A stretch of 64,000 bases of DNA, from the NCBI GenBank assembly GCA_033398695.1, contig CM065819.1, positions 8,543,501 to 8,607,500 of the forward strand. Direction: 5' to 3'. Position 1 is the first letter of the stretch; each line of letters starts with the position of its first letter. Shown here piece after piece: positions 23,271 to 34,193 of the stretch. The position numbers and the translations under genes are program-made. The notes under the pieces were generated by a model. That model worked only from the letters and a program-made list of their open reading frames with translations. It was not told the origin of the DNA and made no database searches. This DNA is from Orobanche coerulescens. Its lineage: Eukaryota > Streptophyta > Magnoliopsida > Lamiales > Orobanchaceae.

Positions 23271-25123
23271 TCTTTTATAAGAACACTTTGTGTTAGTAAA
23301 CTCCCAAGGTCGCAACCAAGGGTCACGGAAGTATCTACACAGGAATACTCCGGACGTGGGTACCATTCAGGTTTTATCCCGCAACACGGTTCTACAAGAA
23401 AACTCCCAAGGCCGCGGCCAAGGGTCACGGTAGTATCTACTCAGGAATACTCCGGACAAGATAATCGAATGAGCACCATTCCACAAATAGTAACACATAC
23501 TATGTTTTGAAATTACAAGACGTAAAGTCTGAGCAAGATTCACTTGCCTCAAATCCGACGAGAGTTACTTCTTGACAAGGCAACGGCTTGAACGATCACA
23601 CTCGGAAACCCGACCTATTACATGTTTGTCGATTAACATCTTATGGTAACAATGATGATCAACGACGGTTCTCCCCCCCGCCTGTTAGAATCCTAACCTA
23701 GTTACTTATGATGTCGAGATCGAAATTCTCTGTTTTTTAACCACAATGTGTGCCATTAAATTCTTAGGTTCGGCAACATTTCTTTATAAGTTATCCTTCC
23801 GTTGAACAATAGTGTTCTAACACAACATTCCTACGTTAATTATGACTAACAACCACCGAGATTTCATCGTTTGTCTTAATATGAAAGTCTAGAACGATTA
23901 ATCCGTCATCTTAACATGTTTCGGTATCTATTCGACTAGAAATTTGTTGGTAAGTTCATCAAGGATATATTAACGGTTTTATTCAATATGATAATACGGT
24001 TATACATGAAATCCTTAACAAGGTGATTCGAGAAATTGGTGATTAGCAATCTGATTATGAGTTCTCCCATCCGATTATGAGTACTACTATTATTCATTCC
24101 AATTTCTAGCTTTGATAGATATCGATTAACAATTGTGATAGTTATATACCGATCCGATTATTACTGGGAGTTCTAAACTACCCAAGGCATCCGAAATTTA
24201 CTATAACTTGCTAAACAACACTGAAATGAGTTCAAGGTTGTATAAACTTACCTTTATTGACAAACGATGATGAAGAACGACGGAGGATGAAGAAGAACGA
24301 GAGAATAACACCTTCAAGACCTTCCCCGAAGCTTGATTAACGCACTCTAATAGGATAGCACTTGAATTGGGAAGTTAAAATTGGTTCAAGGAGGTGGAGA
24401 GCAGTGTATATGAGAGAAGAATGATTTTTGGGACGGAAGAAATGAAAGGCAAAGTATTCTTTTATAAACTCAGATTGCCCTTACGTACGTTATGCCTTAC
24501 GACTTACGTGCGTAAGGGACTTTACGTACGTCATGAAAAAGTATTAACGTACGTAAGGAAACTCACTGGACTAATTTACACACATCGTTACGTGCGTAAC
24601 GAAAGTAGGTTAACGTACGTAACACTTCGTTTACTTGCCTGTCGCAATCACGCCGAAAGTTGGTCGGCATGCATACTACCCGACGAAGATTCCTGTCCGA
24701 AGACCGAAGACCGATGTTACGTACGTAAGTGTCGATCTTTAACGTATGTAATGACTCGGATATAGCGTACGTAATGACTCGGAGGATAATGTATGTAAGG
24801 ACCAGTTTTGATTACTAAGTTATTATCACATTAATTTCTTATGACACGACTCCCTCTCAATATCGTCAGGAAATTCCTCGGGGAACAAGATGTTGGCCAC
24901 CGTCATATTCGCACCGATAATTTCCTAACGACATCAAGGTATGTCATTGAAAGTTCGTCAATCATCACACCATCACAATACACGAATAACAGATGCGAAC
25001 AATACAGTACAACCATTTTATACAAAATACATTTTATCGCAATGGAGTACATTTGTTTATCAAATAGAAGAAATGGACGTGAGCGCCCAACGTGAAACAG
25101 CATGTAATACTGGTTGTATTACA
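23271..25123 (-). repeat. G0 Gypsy 3' LTR, truncated at its outer end
   Basis: The minus-strand start TGTAATACAACCAGTATTAC is at 25123, next to the polypurine tract. It is collinear with the G0 5' LTR (56104-57944) down to about 23297. The last ~415 bp (the equivalent of 55688-56103) are missing. It contains the TTACGTACGTAA array (24478-24800), a TATAAAAG box (minus strand, 24460-24468) and a two-copy ~59 bp repeat with a 102 bp period (23299, 23401; ACTCCCAAGG...). Confidence 0.9.
24478..24800. repeat. G0 U3 array of TTACGTACGTAA palindromes (3' LTR)
   Basis: About 11 intact or near copies of the palindrome TTACGTACGTAA in ~320 bp, just upstream (minus strand) of the TATAAAAG box. Compared with the 5' LTR, several copies differ by C-to-T or G-to-A at CpG, as expected of methylation-driven decay. 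Confidence 0.88.
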
Positions 25124-25140
25124 TACCACCCACCTTAAAA
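25124..25140 (-). promoter_or_regulatory. G0 polypurine tract
   Basis: On the minus strand, TTTTAAGGTGGGTGGTA abuts the LTR start TGTAATAC. It is preceded by GTTTCGGGACAAAAC, a slightly decayed version of the stem-loop found at the same place in the other Gypsy elements. Confidence 0.85.
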
Positions 25141-25157
25141 TAGTTTTGTCCCGAAAC

Positions 25158-26274
25158 TAAGAAAATAACTCGGGATGATTCTCTCCCATGCTCGCCTCGG
25201 TCTCCCAAGTCGCTTCTTACATGCCATGGTGCGACCACTGAACTTTAACAACGGGTATGTCCTTGTTCCTTAGTATCTTTACGCGTCGATCCAAAATCGC
25301 TGTTGGGACTTCCCTAAAGGTAGCATCATTGGAAATCTCTACTTCCTCGAAGTTGATCTTGTGGCTTGGGTCATACACGTACTTTCTCAGCTGGGAGACG
25401 TGGAAGACATTATGAACTCCGTCTAACGATGGTGGCAATGCTAGCCGATAAGCGAGTCTACCGACTCGGTCCAGTATTTCGAATGGTCCAATAAATCTCG
25501 GGCTTAGTTTGCCCTTCTGGCCGAAGCGTCGAATGCCCCGCATTGGCGATACTTTAACCCAAACATGATCCCCAACTATAAATTCCAACGGTCGTTGCCG
25601 GTCCGTAGCATAAGACTTTTGGCGGCTCTGTGCTGCCAACATGTGTTTTCGAACAATGGATATCTTCTTAATAGATTCCTGGATTAGATCCAACTCGGTG
25701 GCGACGACATCGGATGCATCGTCCCAACATAGGGGAGACTTGCACCTCCTACCATACAAGGCCTCAAAGGGGGCCATGCCTATGCTTGCATGCCAGCTGT
25801 TGTTGTACGAAAATTCCGCTAAGCAGAGGTGTTTAGCCCAATCCCTACCCCAATCGAGTACACATGCTCTCAACATATCTTCCAGGGTCTGTATGGTGCG
25901 TTCTGTTTGTCCATCCATTTGAGGGTGATAGGCAGTGCTGAAATGCAGTTGAGTACCCATGGCCTGGTGGACAGCCTTCTAGAAGCGGGACACATATCTA
26001 GTGTCTCTATCCGAAATAATTCCCGAGGGAACGCCATGTAATCTCACGATTTCCTGAACAAAGATGGTGGCCAGCTGTTCTGTTCCGATGGCCTCCTGAA
26101 TTGGAATGAAATGTGCCGACTTCGTCAGTCAGTCTACAATGACCCATATCGTGTCTTTTCCCCCGCCGTCACTGGTAACTTGGTGACAAAGTCCATTGAT
26201 ATGCTCTCCCATTTCCATTCCGGAATGGGTAAGGGCTGCATGATTCCGTACGATCTACGGTGTTCAATCTTCAC
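25158..26274 (-). pseudogene. G0 integrase core and chromodomain-like tail
   Basis: Minus-strand integrase. [20 protein letters not shown] with the catalytic Glu ([13 protein letters not shown]) is at about 25870-25960. The core Asp residues lie upstream in 25961-26270. [16 protein letters not shown] and [10 protein letters not shown] blocks follow, then [12 protein letters not shown], ending KVQWSHHGM followed by a TAA near 25215 and EATWE beyond it. A TAG near 25980 also interrupts it. The complete tail ends at 25158, near the polypurine tract. It is otherwise well preserved and less decayed than the RT of G1. Confidence 0.88.
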
Positions 26275-27651
26275 CTATTGACATATCATACATCGAGCGA
26301 CAAACCTTGCTACCTCTTGCTTCATATTCTTCCACCAGAAACTCTTCCGCAGATCTTTATACATTTTGCTCGCTCCGGGATGTATCGAATAGGGAGTAGA
26401 ATGAGCTTCCTTGAGTATAGTTTGCTTAAGCTCGTCATTAGGTGGAATGCAAATCCTGTTCCTGAATCTAACTAAGCCCACTTGGATCCTGTAGTCTGAA
26501 ATAATTCCCCCTTTGGCCTTTGCGCCGATCGCACGAAGTTCTGGATCCTCCATCTGTGCTAGGCGTATCTCGTCCAGCAAAGATGAGCGAATATTAATCG
26601 AGCACAACTGTCCCTGGCAGTGTTGTATCCACACTTCAATGTCATTTCTCCTAAGATCTTGCTGCAATTCCACTGCATCATCAAACCGAGATAGTGTCAC
26701 CTCTGCGCGATTTCCGACTCGGTCTGCAAGCGCTCTGAAGTTGGCCTTTCCAGGGTGATATAGAATCTCCACATCGTAATCCTTGATTAACTCCAGCCAA
26801 CGCCTATGTCTCATATTTAACTCTTTCTGTGTGAAAATATACTTTAAACTCTTGTGGTCCGTAAAGATCTTATAGGTAACCCCATACAGGTAGTGTCTCC
26901 GAATCTTAAGAGCGTGGACCACTGCAGCTAGTTCCAAGTCATGTGTTGGGTAGTTCACCTCATAAGGTTTAAGTTGTCGAGAGGCGTAAGCAATAACTCT
27001 GTCATTTTTCATGAACACACATCCAAGCCCGTGCTTAGACGCATCGGTGCATATTACGAATCCCTCCGTGCCCTGCGGTAGTACCAATACTGGGGCGGTA
27101 GTAAGCTTTCTTTTTAGCTTGTCGAAACTCTCCTGACAATCTGTTGTCCAGACACGGGAGAAGGCCTCGACAAACCGTCGATAATATCCTGCCAACCCCA
27201 GGAAACTCCTCACTTCTTTGACCTCAAGTGTTCCTCATGCTCCCATCGGCTCCGGGAATAAATTAAAAGGTCGTCAATAAAAACCACCACACACTTATCG
27301 AGAAACTCTGTCAGAACCCTGTTCATCAATTCCATAAAAACGGCTGGAGCATTAGTCAAGCCAAACGACACCACCATGTACTCGTAGTGTCCATATCTTG
27401 ATCGAAATGCGGTCTTAGGAATATCATCCTCTCGAATTCTCAATTGGTGATATCCAGAGCGTAAATCGATCTTTGAAAACAGAGTCGCTCCTTGCAGTTG
27501 GTCTAGTAGATCATCAATCCTCGGAAGTGGGTAACGGTTCTTAATAGTGACCTTATTTAGTTCTCTGTAATCGATACATAGTCGCAGAGAGTTATCCTTT
27601 TTCTTCACAAAAAGAACTGGCGCACCCCATGGCTAAGTACTTGGGCGAATG
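26275..27651 (-). pseudogene. G0 RT (from the middle), RNase H and integrase zinc region
   Basis: Minus strand. RT continues from the G2 insertion point with [12 protein letters not shown] (preceded by a TAG), [48 protein letters not shown] and [14 protein letters not shown] active-site residues ([12 protein letters not shown]). A frame change near 27210-27235 leads to [15 protein letters not shown] and RNase H ([22 protein letters not shown]). The integrase H2C2 region (HSTPYSIHPGASKM; CMICQ) ends at 26275. The catalytic IDD is intact here, unlike in G1. Confidence 0.9.
27647..27651. repeat. Left target-site duplication of G2 (GAATG)
   Basis: GAATG at 27647-27651 is repeated at 53532-53536 immediately outside the G2 LTR ends. 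It shows that G2 inserted into the G0 RT gene, and that the two halves of RT were once contiguous. Confidence 0.95.
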
Positions 27652-28816
27652 TGTAATATCCGCAATTTGGATTTCCGGTAATTTTATTTTTTTGGTGGAA
27701 GTCCATCTTAGCGACTCTATTGTTACCGTTTCATCATTCCGAGAATGATTAATTCTACACTTTTTGTCATCCGAGTTCGTCTCGGTGTCGTTCTGTTGAG
27801 TTCCGTATTCTTAAGCGACTTTTCCACGTATGAGTTCGACTTTGTAAAATCACCATTAATTTTTGAAAACTCCAAAAATTCTGAATCTTTTCAATATTAT
27901 ATAGCATCAAGTTAGCTTTCCAATGGTTCAAACGGTGAGTCAATCGGAGTCCGAACGAGGGAGTTATGGTCGAAATAGCTAAGACACACACATGTTGCAG
28001 TTTTGGCCGACCCGCCTGTACCGGGGGCCGCGGCTCCTGCCGGCAGGACCGCAGCACACTGCCGAGTCACTGCCGCGGAACACTCGGCCGGGCTGCGACA
28101 CACTGCCGATCACTGGGGGCATATTTTGGCCCTGTGCCGCGGCACACTCGGCCGGGCCGCGGCACACAGTGCAGACTGCACTATAATTTCGTTTTTTGAG
28201 AAGAAAAACTCATTTTTTCATCCTACTTCCGAGAGAGAGGGTTTTTGGGAGAAATTTTCATCATCAATCACTTGAATACTCAATTTTTCATCATTTTCAT
28301 TCAGTTGTGAAGCTCGGATCGTCGATCTAACGCATGTTCATCGAATCAAAGTGTTTAGATCTTCAAAGGTAATATTCTCAAGCCTCTTGGATTTCGATTT
28401 GTGTTGAGATATGATGTTTTGGACGTTATAATCATGTTATATGAAGAGATATACATATAATTATGAGTATGCATGAATATTCATCGGATTATTGAAAGGT
28501 TATTCAAGAACACTTTGAATATTGAGTTGGATTTGGGGATTTTCGATAAATTGTTGTTGAAATCACGATTTTGAATATTCATATTGGATTATTGATCGTA
28601 TTGAAGATGTTTTGTTGGTTTGAAACACTTCTTGGGGATTTGATATTGGTATTAATGAGGTTTCGTTGTAAACAATCGTAGATTGGCCACAACGTGCTCG
28701 ATATAATGCCCCAATGAACTTGGTTTAGTCATATCGACGTTTTGAGTTAGTTATACTCGTGTTTGATTCGTGTGTTGAACCGGATTATTGGTAATTGTGT
28801 TATTCAAGGTTGTTCG
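27652..28816 (+). repeat. G2 5' LTR, left segment
   Basis: Starts TGTAATATCCGCAATTTGG. The first ~540 bp resemble the S2b and N1 LTR family: a GATTAATTCTACA stretch, then a GCCGCGGCACAC array at 28010-28175, then a TATAATT box (28182). From about 28230 it resembles the G1 LTR (TCATCATCAATCACTTGAATAC). S2a interrupts it at 28817; GTTCG (28812-28816) is the left TSD of S2a. Confidence 0.9.
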
Positions 28817-31384
28817 TGTAACACCCCAAACTAGGCGGATATTACAGTGCCGTGGACCCCCGACTGGGACCCACCAGGCGAGTGAAAATGAATGAAATAC
28901 ACAGGGTAAATGTAGTACCGAACCACATTATATCATCAACTACTCCGATGAGGAGTTTCATTATAACACACCCAGGATAATAACGGAAACATGTATATTT
29001 TATATGAAGATAAAATACACAATACTGAACGAAACGGAGTATCCAAATGGAAATCTGCAGCGGAAAATAAATGACAACAACATGAATGACTGAAAGGATT
29101 GGGGCCCCCTACTAGTATCACTGGGACTCCTCGCCGTCAACGTTATATTCCCGTGCTTTTGCCTTGCCATGACCTGAAAACAAAATCCCCCAACGGGGTC
29201 AGTTACACAGAACAACAATCCTCAAGAGTTGAATAAACATAATCATATATGCTGTATAAACCACAAGTTCAATCAAAGTCTCAAAACGTCGAACACATGC
29301 GATCAAAAGTGAATCGTTCAGATTATAACCCAATCTTGTTTAAAACATATGCAATCAAACATGCTGTATGAATCAAAGAACGGTACGGCTCAAAGGGCGG
29401 CGCCACACTACGCCCGGGATGGAAATGTGTCCGTGCACAAGCCACCATCGAGTATCGATCGAATACATGTGTGGTCTTGTACCTAATCAGTCTCACGAAG
29501 TGATCTTCTCGTGTGCACAGTCCAATGTGAGGCCAACAACCAACACACAACTTAATATGTGCCCGACATGAAAATCCTACACATACCAACCGGCACGCCA
29601 GTATGACCCGGAATGCCACAAGATAACAAAAGTGACATAGAAATCAATAATGACTCACCGAGATGAAATGACAGTGAAATGAATGATAGCTCAATGAAAT
29701 AATTGGAACCGTCGTTCCTTGTGACTGAAGTGATTAATTGACAATTACAAGTCTCAGTACGGTTAATGCATTATGAATGAACTATAATTATGAATGAACA
29801 ACAACGAAAGGAATGAATATCCTTTTAACCGAGTAAGAATTAACTTACACAACGCCGATGAAGAATGTCCTTCCACGAACAACGTCCTAAATGAGATGTC
29901 GGTCGCTCGAACAACCTTGAATAACACAATTACCAATAATACGGTTCAACACACCAATCAAACACGAGTATAACTAACTCAAAACGTCGATACGACTAAA
30001 CCAAGTTCATTGGGGCATTATATCGAACACGTTGTGGCCAATCTACGATTGTTTACAACCAAACCTCATTAATACCAATATCAAATCCCCAAGAAGTGTT
30101 TCAAACCAAGAAAACATCTTCAATACGATCAATAATCCAATATGAATATCCAAAATCGTGATTTCAACAACAATTTATCGAAAATCCCCAAATCCAACTC
30201 AATATTCAAAGTGTTCTTGAATAACCTTTCAATAATCCGATGAATATTCATGCATACTCATAATCATATGTGTATCTCTTCATATAACATGATTATAACG
30301 TCCAAAACATCATATCTCAACACAAATCGAAATCCAAGAGGCTTGAGAATATTACCTTTGAAGATCCAAATACTTTGATTCGATGAACACGCGTTAGATC
30401 GACGATCCGAGCTTCACAACCGAATGAAAATAATGAAAAATCGAGTATTCAAGTGATTGATGATGAAAATTTCTCCCAAAAACCCTCTCTCTCGGAAGTA
30501 GGATGAAGAAATGAGTTTCTCTTCTCAAAAAACGAAATTATAATGCGATGCACTTGCTTTGTGTGCCCGGCCGAGTGTGCGCGCGGTGACTCAGCGGTGT
30601 GCGCAGCCCTGCCGGCGAGCCGCGGCCCCGATCAGCGGGTCGGCCAAAACTGCAACATGTGTGTGTCTTAGCTATTTCGACCATAACTCCCTCGTCCGGA
30701 CTCCGATTGACTCACCGTTTGAACCATTGGGAAGATAACTTGATGCTATATAATATAGAAAAGATTCAGAAGTTTTGGAGTTACCAAAAATTAATGGTGA
30801 TTTTACAAAGTCGAACTAATACGTGGAAAAGTCGCTTAAGAACACGGAACTCAACAGAACGACACCCAGACGAACTCGGATGACAAAAAGTGTAGAATTA
30901 ATCATTCTCGGAATGACGAAACGGTAACAACAGAGTCGCTAAGATGGACTTCTGCCAAAAAAATAAAATTACCGGAAATCCAAATTGCGGATATTACATA
31001 CTACCCTCCTTAAAAGAAGTTTCGTCCCGAAACTTGAAACAAGTAGGGAGAAGTAATATCCCGCTAGAAAAACTCAACGAGATACACAAGAACCGCAAAT
31101 GTACCCAACAATAGCATGATTCGAACAAGAAGGAAATTTGAAATGGCATGAACTCCAATATCAACATCGATTAATGAAGTAATTATAACGATCAAGATAA
31201 TATTCTCATCTCGATTCTCAAGCAAGGTTGAAACAATGAACAATATCAATACGCGACTCAACATTAGTCCGAACGGTGAACACGAATGAATTAACATGAA
31301 TGATGAATGATTATTAATGAGTGAAAATCCACCGAGTGACAATTACTGAATGAAAAATGAATGAATTTACAAGCGGGTATTACA
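28817..31384 (-). mobile_element. S2a solo LTR (long form) in the G2 5' LTR
   Basis: A 2,568 bp minus-strand LTR. It starts TGTAATACCCGCTTG (at 31384) and ends TTTGGGGTGTTACA (at 28817), with a perfect GTTCG TSD (28812-28816 and 31385-31389). The first 386 bp (31384-30999) end in a stem-loop and TTTTAAGGAGGGTAGTA, after which a second start TGTAATATCCGCAATTTGG occurs at 30998. The rest is collinear with the G2 LTR. It is the same LTR family as its host, in the opposite orientation. The array (30545-30645) is partly eroded. The hairpin-CAGG module lies at 29170-29205. Confidence 0.9.
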
Positions 31385-31389
31385 GTTCG

Positions 31390-32480
31390 AGCGAGCGACA
31401 TCTCATTTAGGACGTTGTTCGTGGAAGGACATTCTTCATCGGCGTTGTGTAAGTTAATTCTTACTCGGTTAAAAGGATATTCATTCCTTTCGTTGTTGTT
31501 CATTCATAATTATAGTTCATTCATAATGTATTAACCGTATTGAGACTTGTAATTGTCAATTAATCACTTCAGTCACAAGGAACGACGGTTCCAATCATTT
31601 CATTGAGCTATCATTCATTTCACTGTCATTTCATCTCGGTGAGTCATTATTGATTTCGATGTCACTTTTGTTATCTCGTAGCATTCCGGGTCATACTGGC
31701 GTGCCGGTTGGTATGTGTAGGATTTTCATGTCGGGCACATATTAAGTCGTGTGTTGGTTATTGGCCTCACATTAGACTGTGCACACGAGAAGATCACATC
31801 GTGAGACTGATTAGGTACAAGACCACATGTGTATTCGATCGATACTCGATGGTGGCTTGTGCACGGACACATTTCCATCCCGGGCGTAGTGTGGCGCCAC
31901 CCTTTGAGCCGTACCGTTAGTTGATTCATACAGCATGTTTGATTGCCTATGTTTTCAACAGGATTGGGTTATAATCTGACCGATTCACTTTTGATCGCAT
32001 GTGTTCGACGTTTTGAGAATTTGATTGAACTTGGGGTTTATACAGCATATATGATTATGTTTATTCAACTCTTGAGGATTGTTGTTCTGTGTAACTGACC
32101 TCGTTGGGGGATTTTGTTTTCAGGTCATGGCAAGGCAAAAGCACGGGAATATAACGTTGACGGCGAGGAGTCCCAGTGATACTAGTAGGGGGGCCCAATC
32201 CTTTCAGTCATTCATGTTGTTGTCATTTATTTTCCGCTGCAGATTTCTATTTGGATACTCCGTTTCGTTCAGTGTTGTGTATTTTATCTTCATAAAAAAT
32301 ATACATGTTTCCGTTATTATCTTGGGTGTGTTATAATGAAACTCCTCATCGGAGTAGTTGATGATATAATGTGGTTCGGTACTACTTTTACCCTGTGTAT
32401 TTCATTCATTTTCACTTGTCTAGTGGGTCCCAGTCGGGGGTCCACGGCACTGTAATATCCGCCTAGTTTGGGGTGTTACA
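31390..32480 (+). repeat. G2 5' LTR, right segment
   Basis: Continues the LTR after S2a (AGCGAGCGACATCTCATTTAG...) and ends GGGGTGTTACA at 32480. It contains the hairpin-CAGG module (32094-32124) and a TTTTATCTTCATAAAAAATA inverted repeat near 32281. It is closely similar to the second half of the G1 LTR. Confidence 0.9.
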
Positions 32481-32484
32481 GAGT

Positions 32485-32496
32485 TGGTATCGGAGC
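32485..32496 (+). promoter_or_regulatory. G2 primer-binding site
   Basis: TGGTATCGGAGC lies four bases after the LTR end. It is the same one-base variant of the initiator tRNA-Met site as in G1. Confidence 0.85.
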
Positions 32497-32947
32497 GTGG
32501 TTTTGAATACTACCTTCCGAGTCATGTCTCATTTGAAATCATCGTCATCGGACTAGTATCATTGGACTTTCGCTTCACGTGTGACCTGTGCAAATGCCGA
32601 GCCCATCAGACCGAAAGAACTGTAAGACTTCTAACGCCATGGTATAATTTCTGGCAATAATCATTCATTCATAATTCATCAGTTAACAATCTTCAAACAT
32701 CATTTTCATTTTGATCATGTTGATCACGTTAACTCAATAATCACTCAGTTCATTTCATTACTCAGTTGTTGATCTTGAGGATCATATCATTAATCTTGTT
32801 AACTTGTTCAAGATAATCATTTCAACAATATCATCAGATAATCGTGTCACCTCAGTTAATCATTAATGTAATCACTGTGTTAGAGCGTGTATGCTCATTT
32901 TCATCATTTCATGACGTAAATTATAATGTGGTACTCATACGAGATCT

Positions 32948-33595
32948 ATGATTATCATGCAACCTTCCTACTTCAGTATGGAGAGAGCTATCAGGGGATG
33001 TACGGGGAGAGGCCGCGGTGCAGGCCGAAACCCGGGGAATAATTGCACATTGTCGGGAAACCGTACCCAGGACTCCGCTCGATCGGAAGATGTTCGGGTT
33101 GATCCACTCACTTTTATGCAGGTCATGATGATCCATATGCAATTGCTTAATCATCATTGCGCCACTCTGGCCGAATTAATCGAGAGAACTCTCACGTATG
33201 AGCCTGCTGCTAAGGAAATTGCTGAGCAACAACCTTCATCTATCAGCAAGAAATCAACGAAGCATAATCAGTCCAAAGGCGGTCAGTCAACCTTCAAGAA
33301 GCCTCGTGCGGGCCCTAACGTTTCTGAGCGACCTCCTACGGCGCATAATCGTGCGGGATCTCAGTCCCGAGCGGCCAGTTCGGCCATCACCTGTTTCAAC
33401 TGTGAAGAACAGGGTCATTTCAGCACTAAGTGTCTAAAACCGTCTATCACGTGCCATAATTGTGGGATTGTTGGGCATAAGGTCCGTTTTTTCCGAAGGG
33501 ACTCCAAGCCGACTCCGGTAGCATCTCAGGCCCCGAAGCAATCAGCGATTCAGAATCAGACTGCTCTGTCAGCGTCGTTTAAGACGACGGAATAA
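32948..33595 (+). CDS. G2 gag, short form lacking the capsid core
   Basis: A 215-residue open frame collinear with G1 gag. The likely start is the Met at 32978 (MERAIRGCTGRGR). It lacks the same capsid segment. The first zinc knuckle is intact (CFNCEEQGHFSTKC). The second has lost its last Cys (CHNCGIVGHKVRFF). The frame ends early at 33593-33595 by comparison with G1. It probably binds RNA only weakly and cannot form capsids. Confidence 0.78.
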   Translation: MIIMQPSYFSMERAIRGCTGRGRGAGRNPGNNCTLSGNRTQDSARSEDVRVDPLTFMQVMMIHMQLLNHHCATLAELIERTLTYEPAAKEIAEQQPSSISKKSTKHNQSKGGQSTFKKPRAGPNVSERPPTAHNRAGSQSRAASSAITCFNCEEQGHFSTKCLKPSITCHNCGIVGHKVRFFRRDSKPTPVASQAPKQSAIQNQTALSASFKTTE

Positions 33596-33662
33596 AGGCG
33601 GAGCTCATATTTATCAGACGAGAACGTCCGGTTCGGGGGCCGGCAAGTCCCGGATTCATGAG

Positions 33663-34116
33663 ATGAAAAGGACTGACGATCCGGAGGCCCGAACGATCTC
33701 AAGTATACTCGTAATTTTATCTAAACCTGTGTGTACCCTTTTTGATACCGGTGCACCGCATTCATTCATTTCCGAATCATGTTTGAGTAGACTTCACTTA
33801 GACAGTCCTAATAATTGTGGACCTTATATCATTGGTCTACCTGACGGTAGAAGAATTTCCGGACATCATGAGGTTAAGAACTGACCGAATTAAGCTTAAT
33901 GACCGCGAGTAGTTGGTGGACCTAATCGTGGTGGATTTACCTAAGGACGATGTAATATTGGGTATTAGTGGGATGGATCGTCATGACACCATGCTCAATG
34001 TTCGTAAGCGTATGGTCCCTATCATTTCTGTCGTTGGAGTCGAGTGTGTATTTCAGGGGGGTGATCCCCGTTGTTCCGGAAGAATCATTAATATGATGAA
34101 AGCAGTAAATTACTAA
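33663..34116 (+). pseudogene. G2 aspartic protease
   Basis: LFDTGAPHSFIS (catalytic Asp-Thr-Gly) is intact near 33750. IIGLPDGRRISGHHE follows, and then the DVILGISGMDRHD block at about 33948-33985. A TGA near 33884 and a TAG near 33910 break the frame between the two halves, and the end runs into the short 56 bp-type repeats at 34124-34210. Confidence 0.8.
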
Positions 34117-34193
34117 ACCAGGGATGTTCAATCATTCATTGTATCATTTCCATCGATTGGCCGTTCTAAGGCAATCGAGGTGTTCAACCATTC

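Noticed and set aside
24394..24765. 123-codon frame over the G0 3' LTR with repeated TYVR residues
   Set aside because: The repeats are translation of the TTACGTACGTAA array. The corresponding frame in the 5' LTR is shorter and broken.
30999..31384. S2a as a partial element (LTR plus internal fragment) rather than a solo LTR
   Set aside because: The whole 28817-31384 unit has TG...CA-type ends and a perfect GTTCG duplication, so the 386 bp were inside the LTR when the element integrated.
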